Shown: positions 23,329-33,849 of the stretch, piece after piece
Position numbering within the stretch: position 1 is the first letter of the stretch
How the letters are laid out: the number at the start of each line of letters is the position of its first letter
Assembly (NCBI GenBank): GCA_027625915.1
Contig: JANTQA010000032.1
Coordinates: 2,604,001-2,668,000 of the forward strand
DNA: 64,000 nt
Direction of reading: 5' to 3'
From: Anaeramoeba flamelloides
Taxonomy: Eukaryota > Metamonada > Anaeramoebidae
Position numbers and translations under genes: made by a program
Notes under the pieces: generated by a model
Database searches by the model: none
The model's input: the letters and a program-made list of their open reading frames with translations, nothing else
Told to the model about the DNA's origin: nothing

Positions 23329-24558
23329 TTAATTATATAATAAATCGTTTGGATCAAAAGTAACTTCTGAATCTGAATCTGAATTTGTATCTGTTTCTAT
23401 ATCTGAACTATACATGTCATTCAATCTTTTCTTGTTTGTCGTCGAAGTGTGTCTAGGATCTTCGATTTGTATTGAATTTCTTTTTGCAGAATTTTTGAAA
23501 GGGTAACAAAAACAAAAAAACCCAATCCAACCAAGAAAGTTTTTTTTTTGATGAGTCTTATTGGTTTGGTAATTGTCAGAAAGCAGACTTCGTAATTCTT
23601 CTTTTTGGAAAATTTCATTTGTAAGGTTTAAATGGAAAATAATAAATAGGGCAAATGCAGGAAAGGCTTCGAAAAGCAGATACCAAAAAAAATAAACCCA
23701 ATAGTATCGTTGCGATTTCTTTTCATACCAAGAATCTAATTTGTCGTTTGCAGAATTGTGGCCGCTTACTGTACAAATGTCCCAAATCCCGTGAATTATA
23801 AAAAGAGAAATATTTATAAAAATTAAAATGATAATCGATCGCAGCTGTTCCTTTCTTATTTCTGTTAAGATGATCTTTGATGTTAATTTCCAAGAAGCGA
23901 TACAAAAAATTGAGAGTACGACTGAGAGCAAAGACAAGAGAAAGCCTGTAAACACCAAGTTCCCATCTTCAAAGTCTAAAAAATTGATTTTTTTATCAAA
24001 CAATGTGCCAAAGGCACACGAGAGGACACCAAACACGAGTGTCAGGATTTCGGCAGTGAGATAAGCTGGGAAAAGAAATTTCCGAAGCCTTGATTTTCGA
24101 TGGAGAATTGAATAGAGGCTTGTTGAAAAGAAAAAGACAAAAAGCAAAAAGGATGAAAACTGAAAATATAAAGGCAAAAAGGTTTCAACAATATTCACCG
24201 CAAAGAAGTTTGGGTAATTTGGTGTCACAAATGTCAGCACCCCCCTCCAAAACATTGACAGCGTCGACAAATTTAAGATAGTCAGCCGGAAATAAAGCGG
24301 CTTGCGATCAAGATCGTGCTTTGAATTCCGATAAATCCACCGTGATTCCAGAAGTAATAAGATCCCCACAACGAAATAGAGAAAACATAGAATATAAACA
24401 AGTGGCTCTCCAGTTGACAATGCAGATAGTGTTACATCTTTTTCAAGATCGTGATTTATAACCATAAATAGAAAAGATTTTTTTTGAAGCAATATTTTAT
24501 GAAAAAATGGAAAATCCAGAATTATCTTACTTTCAAAAATCTCATATTTGTTTTCCAA
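23329..24558 (-). CDS. seven-helix membrane protein, THH1/TOM1/TOM3 or GPR137-like
   Basis: A 409-codon single-exon ORF. About seven hydrophobic segments lie near residues 52-70, 90-112, 125-150, 165-188, 203-226, 245-262 and 288-312. The cytosolic tail is polar and acid/serine rich, ending near EVTFDPNDLLYN. The third segment contains FLPLYFQFSSFLLFVFFFST, and the second loop has LNLSTLSMFWRG. This pattern suits the plant TOM1/THH1 and animal GPR137 membrane family, which act on endolysosomal or vacuolar membranes. Identification is from topology and these motifs only. The first 30 residues may be misassigned: a GTAAG donor-like site follows residue 10, and an alternative start is the Met in MVINHDLEKD (24463). 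C-terminal GWIGFFCFCYPF could be palmitoylated, which is inference. Confidence 0.6.
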   Translation of the reverse strand: MENKYEIFESKIILDFPFFHKILLQKKSFLFMVINHDLEKDVTLSALSTGEPLVYILCFLYFVVGILLLLESRWIYRNSKHDLDRKPLYFRLTILNLSTLSMFWRGVLTFVTPNYPNFFAVNIVETFLPLYFQFSSFLLFVFFFSTSLYSILHRKSRLRKFLFPAYLTAEILTLVFGVLSCAFGTLFDKKINFLDFEDGNLVFTGFLLSLLSVVLSIFCIASWKLTSKIILTEIRKEQLRSIIILIFINISLFIIHGIWDICTVSGHNSANDKLDSWYEKKSQRYYWVYFFWYLLFEAFPAFALFIIFHLNLTNEIFQKEELRSLLSDNYQTNKTHQKKNFLGWIGFFCFCYPFKNSAKRNSIQIEDPRHTSTTNKKRLNDMYSSDIETDTNSDSDSEVTFDPNDLLYN

Positions 24559-25920
24559 AGATCTCAGATTACCGTTTTAACATAATACTTTGACGTATAT
24601 TCTTTATTTAAAGTATTAAATTTGTATAATCAAGTTATAAAAAGCTATTCCAGATAAATTCATATTCCAAAAAAATATACTTTTGTCTCATAGTTTAATT
24701 AGGAAGAACAAGTATTTCTTGAAAAAGAAGATACCTAATTGATTTTGTAAAGGTGTTGGGTGTTTTTTCAATGTACTTTTGTGGGAAAAGATTTCTACAT
24801 TTACAATAAAAAATTTTTATTTCCCTTAGTAATGTAAAAAACAAGTGTTCACAATCTAAAGCCCATTACAAAAATTTTCCACATTATTTTTGCAAACTAT
24901 GTGTATTTAAAGCTTTGAATTCTAATTTATATCTACAAATTTGGTGTAGATTTAATTTGACTTGAGTGGTTGGATCTTTGATTAATTTAAATGGTTAAAA
25001 ATTAATAATAAATGTTTTTGTTTCTCAAATATTTCGTCTGATTTGCAAATTTTTTGAAAAAAATGATATTCTTTGTTAAGGGATTATTGTTCCTCAACAT
25101 TTATCTACAAATAAAGTATGTTTTCATTGAGGTTTGTGGTATGTGTGATACATGCTTCATGTGACTCTAAAAGATCTATTATAAATATCATTGCACAATA
25201 AATTATTACATTTTTTACTGAGGATCACTATTAAAAAAGTTTCATTATGAAAAAATTTTTTTTAATTCCTTTTCTAAATCGAAAAATAGAAGCCCAAAAT
25301 AATAGTATAACAATATTTAATAATTAAGATTTAGAACTTCCAAAAGTATATATTTTTTCTATTTTTTTAATTTCAAAAAACTAATCAATAATCAACAACA
25401 TAAAAGCCCAAAGAATGATTACTTATGTTTCCTTTTTTACTGCAAAATTTTATTATCATATATTTAAATTTTATTTAAAAATAATTTATTCGTTAATTAT
25501 TTAATTTTTTTAAAACAAACAAAATTTTTTTTAGTAATTAATTTAATTTTTGAGGTAAATTTTTCAAAGATACTTTTCAATTTTTATGTCTTCAAATTTT
25601 GGTAATTCAACCTTTAAATTTGTCTAGAAATGAAGATTTTTTCCAAAATTAATGAGTTTTATATCTAATGGAAGGATTTTATTTAATTGGGGGGGGGCAA
25701 TAAATAGTATAATTTTACTAATAGATTTTTTAGAGTCATTTTAACCTTGCGGAACCAATATGAATAACACCTTTAATAACATTCTACTTTAATTTTTGAA
25801 TTCCATTTGGTATACACTAATCCTTTAAAATTCAAATCATAATAATTTTTATTATTGACTTATTAAATAATTTTTACTATTTAAAAGATATTCGTCAGAT
25901 TTAAAATACACTTAAAAATA
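24559..25920. other. no gene seen
   Basis: AT-rich, including a G10 run near 25690. Nothing recognised. Confidence 0.5.
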
Positions 25921-25924
25921 TAAT

Positions 25925-26175
25925 AAAATAACCTATTATCTATAAGAAAAAATAATTAAAAGTTTTTACTATTAAAATAAAAAAAAAATATTAATAGAAC
26001 TAGGAAAATTAGTTATTTTGGACTTTAATTGTTAAATATCTTCAATAATAATGTTTCATCAAAGATCATATAATAACCAATAATTTTTATTATAAGTGAA
26101 GTTATTTAAAAGTGGAAAATTAGCAAATATTTAATTTTTTTTGAAAAATTTTTTTTATGATAATGTTGTGTAATA
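25925..26175 (-). repeat. left-arm fragment of the mosaic element, reverse orientation
   Basis: Aligns with 22620-22860 (AACCAATAATTTTTATTATA, then AAAAGTG.AAAATTAGCAAAT) without any mosaic modules next to it. Confidence 0.55.
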
Positions 26176-27022
26176 AATAGATTGTCTTGTGAAAATTGAT
26201 TATAGTAAACTTAATTTGTAAGAATTAGATATATATTGTTATATCTTTGTTAAATATGAAAGAATTTGTGTTTTATTTATATATTTATATCTCCTCAAGT
26301 ATTGTTTTTAGTTAAAAACCCATTTTTTAATACTGTCTTATTTATATTGTCTAATTATTTAAAGAAGAGATTTTACAATAACTGATGCAAGAGTATTATA
26401 ATTTATTTCACAGAAAAGTCATTACATTTCGGATATATTTAATATAGAAGAAGTATGATATACTTTTTAAAAAAAATATCTCTTTTTATTTTTTAAAAGA
26501 TAAAAATAACAATTAAAAAAAAGAAAACAATTAATCCAAAACAATATTGTAAATTGGCGAGTGTAATACTATTTCATTGGGGAAATAAGGAAAAGAGATC
26601 AATCACGTTTCGTACTTGAATATACTAAAGTAAACAATTTAAATATAAACTCCATTTCACTCAAATTCCCCATCCAAAAATGAAAAAGTCACTTTATTTT
26701 TAAGAATCAACCAAACTTAGATTGTTTAGACTTACGAGAAATAAGAAACTTCATATAAGAGTTAATAATTATAAAAGAAACCCCTGAACAAACCATAAAT
26801 TTCAAAAAAAAAAAAATGTTAAAAAATTTTTTTTGCCCCATTCATTGGAACGTCTCGTGCAAAATTCTCAATTTCTTTAGGAAATTAAAATCGTTGATAA
26901 TAAGATTTTTTACTTGTAAATGTATGAATTTTAAAATAACATACAAAAATTAACTTATATTAAGGTTTATTTCGTTTTTCAAACATTTTTTTTTTTCAAA
27001 GTTAATTTTTAAAAAAAAAAAT

Positions 27023-27053
<31 letters not shown>

Positions 27054-28015
27054 AAGCAAAAAAAAAAGATAAAATTTTACAAAATGAGAAAAAATGAAAA
27101 TTTTAGTTTGATAAGAGTAATGAATTAAACTCATAGAATGTCTTCCATTTCTTCAATAAAACTGGCCCCCTTTGACTGAAAAAGAGTTTAGTTCATTTTA
27201 GAATAAAAAGGGCAGAATCTACTTTATAATAATTGAATAATTCATATTCAAACTTATATATATATATATATAATACAATAGAATGAAAAATCATATTTTA
27301 TATTACGTGGATACTTATTACCAATATATAGGATCACCGAAGGAGCAACCAAATCAAAACAATTTCTAATAGTTATTTTAATTGATGATTATTTTTTTGT
27401 TGTTTTGTTAACAAAACTTTTTTTATTTCAATAATCTGTTTTTCGATCAATCAAAAGTTTTTTTAAAAAAATATTGTCTAATTAGTTCAAAAATTAATTA
27501 ACTGTGATATTACTATTCTTTTTTTAATAGGTTATTAATGCCAATAATTATGATTTTTTACAATAGTGACGATTTTATCAAATATAATTATTTTATTTAG
27601 ATACTTTCAAATTTTAAAGACCTTCAAAAACACTCTAGTATAGTTCACTGAATGACAAATCTTCAATTACTCAATTTAATCAAATTTTATACTTCCCTAA
27701 AAAAAAGGTTTTCATGATAATGTGAGAAAAATATGAAAAAAAAAATATTTTTTGACCAAAAAAGTATTTCGACTCAAAAGACTTGTTACTCATCCAATAA
27801 TATTTTAAAAAATTGAAATACAGATTAATTATCAAATTAGCTCTCCAGATTTTTTAAAAAAGAATTTTAGTTCATAATATTAAAATTCCGAAAAAACAAA
27901 AAAAAAATCTATAAGGAAATGATCATCTAAATTAAAAGCAATTATTAAAAGAATAAATTTATAAACAAAAGGAAAAAAATAAAAAAATTTCAATTGTTAA
28001 TTATTTTTAAATAGG
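26176..28015. other. no gene supported; A-runs and a short AT microsatellite
   Basis: Contains an A run of about 30 near 27020-27048 and (TA)n at 27255-27273. Two short protein-like minus-strand pieces (about 27363-27325 and 27168-27126) are noted under rejected items. Confidence 0.45.
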
Positions 28016-29695
28016 TTATTTTTTAAGATTTCTTCTTTTTTTTTTAGTTTGTTTCTCCTTTTTTTGTTTTTTATTTGTAACTTTTTCTTTTTTCCCCTTT
28101 TTTGGTGATTTTTGTGTGGATCCTTTTCCATTTTTCTTTTCTCCTTTTTTGCTTTTCTTTGGTGATTTTTCTTTTTTCTTTTTTTCGGTCTTTTCTATTT
28201 GCATTTTTGGCTTCTTCTTAGTATTTTCTTCTTTCTTCTTTTGTTTTTTTGGTGTTTTTTTCTTCTGTTTTTCAGTTTCTATCTTTTTATTTTCCTTTTT
28301 TGGTGTTTTTTTCTTTTTGTTGACTTTTTTTTCTTTCGTTTTCTTTGGAGTTACTTTCTTTTCTTTTCTTTTCGTTTTCATTGTTTTATTTTCCTTTTTT
28401 GGTGTTTTTTTCTTCTTTGTCTTTTCATTTTTTTCAGTTTCTATCTTTTTTTTTTCATTTTTTGGTGTTTTTTTTTTTGGTGATTTACCCTTCGTTTTTT
28501 CATTTATCATTTTTTTTTTATCTTTATTCGTGACCTTTTCTTTTTTTGATGTTTTTTTTTTTTTTACTTTTTCATTTTTCTTTGGCATGTTTTTTTTCTT
28601 TGGTTTTTCATTTTTCTTTTTGCTTTTGTTAGGCAATTTTTCTTTCTTTGCTTCAGTCTCTATTGTTTTTTTTTCGTTTTTTGGCGTCGTTTTTTTCATT
28701 TCTTTTTCATTTTTCTTGAGTTTTTCATTTTTCTTTTTTCTTTTGATTGGCGACTTTTCCTTCTTTGTTTCAATTTCTATCTTTTCAACTTTTTTTTTCT
28801 TACCTTGCCCTTTTTTTTTTTCTTCCTTTTTTTCTGTATCATTTTTTTTGTTTTCTTCTTCTTTTAATTTTTTAAATTTTCTTTTTCGACTTGTTTGTGG
28901 TTGTTTTTTTTCTTTGTCATTTAGCGTTTTATCAAGATTATTATTCTTATTCAATATTAATAAATTATTTAAATTAATATTTTTTTTATTTTTATTTTTA
29001 TTTTGATTATTTCTTTTCTTATTATTTTTATTTTCATTTTGATCATTTGTTTTTGGTTTTGGAATTTCATTTGAATATTTTATAAATTTGGCAATAAAAA
29101 AACCATCCATATTTAATTTATGTGGGTAAATTCTTTTACACAATTTAATTGAAGGGTGGAATCTTCTATATTTAGATTTTGGAATACCTGGGTCACCAAA
29201 GGAGATGCCTGTTTCAACAAGCTTTACATTACGCTTTTTTAAAGCATAATTAACAACCCATTCATTTTCTTCAACGGAAAGGGAACATGTGGAATACACA
29301 ATAACACCACCCGTTTTGGATTTTGCATTTACCGAATCTATCGCACTTAGCAGTAATTGCTTTTGTAATTGAACAATTTTCCAAATTTCATCTTTATTTT
29401 TGGAGATTTTTATCGAATTGTCTCTTGCAATTACACCGAGACCTAAACATGGTGAATCTATTAAAACTCGATCAAATCCCCCCCATTACCTTTGGAAATT
29501 GTCTTCCATCGTATTGAACAACAGTACAATTCGTCACACCTATTGTTATTTCAAATATAATCAATTTGATTTTAATTTGTGTAATAAATAAGGATAGTAA
29601 GAGAGATAAAAAGAAATGATTGGATTATTAAATTTTAAATTATTAAGTTGTGCAAGCATATAAACACTCACACATTACACACAAACATGCACACG

Positions 29696-29726
<31 letters not shown>

Positions 29727-31792
29727 TCAAAAAGATATCCAAAACTTTTTTTCAATTTCATTTTTTAATGAATTTATTAACTCTACTTTCAAAACATTCT
29801 GTCACTAAAAGCATTTTGAAGAACAACTGATTTTACATAGTTTATTAACATTTAAAACAATAAAATCTTTGTTCAAAGCTATGTAAAAAAATTTACAAAA
29901 ATGGAAAATGAATTAAATTGTTTTGTACATTTATTTGAATTCATCAGTATATTTAGAAAAATTTTCGTTCATATTCAATTATTTAATTTTGAGATATCAA
30001 AAAAAAGTTAGAAAAAAAGTGGAATGGGGCAAAAAGTTCTTGTTTAATTATTAAATTATATGATAATTTTTATTTCTTTTTAGAAATCAAAAAGGATCGA
30101 TCAAGTAATTTTGGAATAATCTTTTATTTTATAACTTGAATTATTTATATTTTGTTAAAATGGAAAAAAATTTTTAATAAGGTTTTTTATTTCTTTTTTA
30201 AAATCTTAATTTTTCTTCTTTTTTTTTTTTATTATTTTGTTTATTTTTCTATTCTCAATAAGATTGAATATAATTGAAGTATCGTTTTATATCAAGTCAA
30301 CATTTTGTAGAAAAGATATTTGAAATTGAAAAACTTTACGAGTGCACAAATTTGAATATTTATTAAATTCAAATTAATTTTAAAGAATTATATTTTCCAA
30401 TTCTTGGTACATTTCACAAAATTAAAAAAATTTTTGTGATAATTTTAATATTTTAAGGTAATTATCAGAAATTACTTGTTTTGGTTTAATACTTTATTAA
30501 AATTAAACAAACATTTTTTTTTACTTTTTTTTCGCGAATTATATTTGTAATTAATATTATGATCAATGAAATTTCCAACAAAATTACTTTTTAGACTTAT
30601 CCCTTGATATTTTATCAATCAGAGGTAACACATTAACAATTATCTAATTATTTGAAGTTTATCAGTAAAAGTAAGGGTAAAAAAAAAAATATTCTATTGA
30701 ATGAAAAGTGAGGTCATCTTTTCAAAAAATAATATCATTTTACCAGAGAAAATTCAAAATATTTTTTTAAGCAGAAATTTTGAAATTCATACTGATTCGT
30801 AATTGAAAAATACACCAAAAAACAGTTAAAAAAACAAAAAATTTACCCATTCGATGGCAATTTGAGACAAGTGAGGTAAGTCTTTCACGTTGAGGGTCAT
30901 TTGCAATAAGAGTTCCTGTATTTCTCATGAGCTGAGCAATATACGTAGTTTTACCACCTGGTGCAGCACACATATCGAGAATTTTTTCATTTTCTTTTGG
31001 CTGGAGGGCAACAATGGGGATGAAAGAGGAAGCACTTTGAAGCATATAATGCCCTGCAAGGTATTCTGGTGTTGCACCAATTGGCACCTGTGACTCATAA
31101 ATAATAAGCCCAACAGAGCTCCATTTGCTCAGTGGATCCAAATTGACACCACGATTCAATAAGGCTTTTGCAAGATCGCTTCTTCTTGTTTTTAAGGTGT
31201 TTGTTCTGATGGTCACAGGCCTTGGCTTTTCATTGGCTTCAAGGAATTCAACCAACTCGTTCAAAGGAAGCAAATCAAAAAAGAGTCCCAACAAGAATTC
31301 GTTGTATCCATAATACATCCCCAGGTCATATTTTAATTGAGTGACATATTCTTTACGAGGAACTCCTTTCTTACGTAAGATGCTAAAATTTAATAAAATT
31401 GAAATAACTTTATTGATACGTTCACGTAATTTCTCTAAATCTGCTCCCATTTGTTTCTCTAATGTTAGTTCTTCTTCGGTCGGTAACACAAAGTCTTGGA
31501 ATTCTTCAATGTTCGCTCCTAAAAGATCAGAGATTTGTGAAAGTGATCCTTCTTCACCAACATCATATTCATCAGAGCCAGAATTTAATTCTAATTCGAC
31601 ACCTTCTCCTTCTCCTTCTCCTTCTCCTTTTTCTTCCTCTATTATTTCGATTTCTGTTTCTTTTAATTTTTGGTTTGTTGATGAAATCATTTCTGAATCT
31701 TGATCTTGTGATGAGATCTCTTCTGAAGAAGTCTCTGAAGTGGCTGAACTGTTCGATTCAGAAACTTCTTGAAAAAAATTACTTTTAGACAT
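28016..31792 (-). CDS. NOP2: NOP2/NSUN1 rRNA (cytosine-5) methyltransferase, two exons
   Basis: Exon 1 is 31792-30847 (315 codons plus 1 nt). Exon 2 is 29539-28016. The phase-1 junction restores CHRMG-VTN, as in yeast Nop2. Exon 1 has an acidic N-terminus, then RPVTIRTNTLKTRRSDLAKA, PIGATPEYLAGHYMLQ and the SAM-binding LDMCAAPGGKTT. Exon 2 has QYDGRQFPKV, the motif-IV cysteine in DSPCLGLGV, the catalytic YSTCSLSVEENEW and NMDGFFIAKF. NOP2 methylates 25S/28S rRNA and is needed for large-subunit assembly in the nucleolus. The reading frame slips by one base in a seven-base G run (complement of 29478-29484): six Gs would keep MGGFDRV in frame. A sequencing error or recent mutation both fit. The tail, about 350 residues of KKKTPKKE-like repeats, is far longer than in yeast or animals. 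Confidence 0.9.
29540..30846 (-). other. 1307-bp NOP2 intron
   Basis: Donor GTAAAT at 30846 and acceptor CAATAG ending at 29540; splicing makes a seamless NOP2 frame, so no further exon is expected inside. It contains a (TA)n tract at 29697-29722 and the second family H repeat copy. Confidence 0.85.
29783..29950. repeat. dispersed repeat (family H), copy 2, inside the NOP2 intron
   Basis: Diverged counterpart of 7690-7880. Confidence 0.4.
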
Positions 31793-33849
31793 TATTACGT
31801 AAGTTTTTTAAATTCCAAGCAAAAGAATAAAGTAAAAAAATAAAATATTTTGTTTCTTTTTTTTCCAAAATTTCAGACTTATTGGAAGATATTTTGAGTA
31901 AAATAACATTTAGTTTGTGATTTGTTTTCTACCTTGCAAATTAGTAATATTATTCTCAAAAAACTGATTTGTCACTCAACCCAAAAATAAAATATTAAAT
32001 GTATATTTAAGGGGGGAAGTTCATTTTGATATTTTTGGTTTACTTATTTTATTTCAAAATTAATTGAAAACAATTATAAACTTTGTTTCAATCAAAGTTG
32101 CCCAACATTTTTCTCAAATGTCTATTATTATTTATATAATTGTCATTTGAAGAACAAATAAGAAAAAAACAAAATAATACACATTAAAGAATAGTTGATA
32201 TCCATATTTAATATAACTAAAAAATCAATAGATTTTCTTAAAAATAGAAAAAGGAAAATTCTTAGGTACCTATTGAGAAAAACAACAATGCTCATTTTGA
32301 TCTTCTCTTGAAGATCAAATTAAATTCCAAAATAAACAAAAATCATTTCTCTAGAATAATTTTAATTATTTCAATAATATTAAAATAAAACGCTTTTATC
32401 AATTGACTATTGATCTTGCAATAAAAAAAAAAATTTACAAATAAATGAAGTGTCAAAAAAAGTAAAATGTTCTTTAGAATGAGAAAAAATGATTTCTATT
32501 TTGAAATTTCCAAAATAAATTTTTTCTTTCAATATCAATTCAAATCCATTAAACACACCCAATCCTACTTTCCAACTGTACCAATTTGACTGGACTATAG
32601 TTAAAATATTAAGCTATTTGAAAAAAGTTAATAGTTTTGTATAATTTTTTATAGTTTTTCTTTTTCAACAAAGTAATACATCACCAACCACCCTTTTAAA
32701 ACCGAGTATTACATATTTACCTTATTTTATCATTTTGATTTTTTTTCCTTGGCTTCTCATTTTTTTTTTTTTTTTTTTTTTGAATTCCTATTACTTTTTA
32801 TTCAACCAGTTTTGTATTGGATTAATTAATTAGTATCTATTACTTGGAGAATAGATCTAATTTCTTATATACATAACTTTTTTTCTTCTTAACATACACA
32901 TTTATCAGCCCAAAACAGTTTAAGTTCATTTTTTTCAAATAAATAAAAAAAAAATTTATAAAAACATCAAAGTAAACTCTTAATCAATTTTGATTAGAAT
33001 TTATAAAATTATCTGATAATAAATTTCTTTATTTTATAAATATTTTTTAATTCTCTTTTTATTTCATTCATAAATAAAATAATAAAACTCCAACTTGTTA
33101 TTAATCATCAAAAAAAATTGTTGAAAACTTTAAATGAATTGAAAAATATAAAAAAAAAAAAAGAAATGTTTTTGTAGAGAATTTTCGTTTATAAAGTTTT
33201 TTTGGAATTTTTCACAAAAATAATTATAAACATACCAACCTCTCTCGATGATTTTAATTCGGACTAAGATTGTACCAATTTAAAAAAAACAAAATTTGTT
33301 TATTTGAAAATATTATTTCACGATCAAATATTTGAAAGACTTGCCACCTCTCTCTTTAACAAATTTTCTTTTAGATCTAGTAAATTATTTTAACGATACT
33401 TTATCCCTAAAATTTCGTAAATTTTTTTCTCCTCAAAATAATCTGTTTTCGTTCAAAAAATTAAAAAAACAACGAAAATTTCGCCTTGAAAAATTAATTT
33501 CATTTTGTATTGAACATACAGAAATAAAATATGACTGTAAAATCTATTTTCTTATTTTTAGTGTTTTAAAAACAACAAAAGAGTTTTGTTTACAGATAAT
33601 TTGAATTTATTTTTGTATTTCAGAGCATAGCTATTTTTGTAGACATTTAAATCTTATAATATTTGTTAGAATAATCAGATCCAATCAGCTTTATTTCAAG
33701 AGTTTTTAATTTCTATGAAGATAAAAGAACTATTAAAATATCGTTTAAAGTTATGATTCTGAAATATTTTGAAATAGTTTTAATACAATGAAACAAAAGT
33801 GTTCTTTTTGTTATTGAAATACACAATCTTGATCATTTTTCTTATTTTT
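31793..33849. other. intergenic, no gene supported
   Basis: Between the divergent NOP2 and VPS9 genes, so both promoters should lie here. T-rich runs (for example T22 near 32759). A 91-codon frame without ATG at 33332-33604 is discussed under rejected items. Confidence 0.5.

Noticed and set aside
27126-27365. Two short minus-strand pieces, CFDLVAPSVILYI and SKGASFIEEMEDIL, with donor- and acceptor-like flanks.
   Set aside because: Joined in phase they give a different short end (VKGGQFY); no homologue recognised, so a gene cannot be claimed.
28116-29006. Long plus-strand ORFs (up to 296 codons) rich in F, S and L, opposite NOP2.
   Set aside because: They are the antisense of the lysine-rich NOP2 tail. 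Similar shadows exist opposite the VPS9 linker, the B-box linker and the USP insert.
33332-33604. A 91-codon plus-strand frame upstream of the VPS9 gene (FLLDLVNYFNDTLSLKFRKF, later LISFCIEHTEIKYDCKIYF).
   Set aside because: It has no ATG and no donor that joins it in phase to the VPS9 frame. It could be an exon of an unseen gene, but support is too thin.
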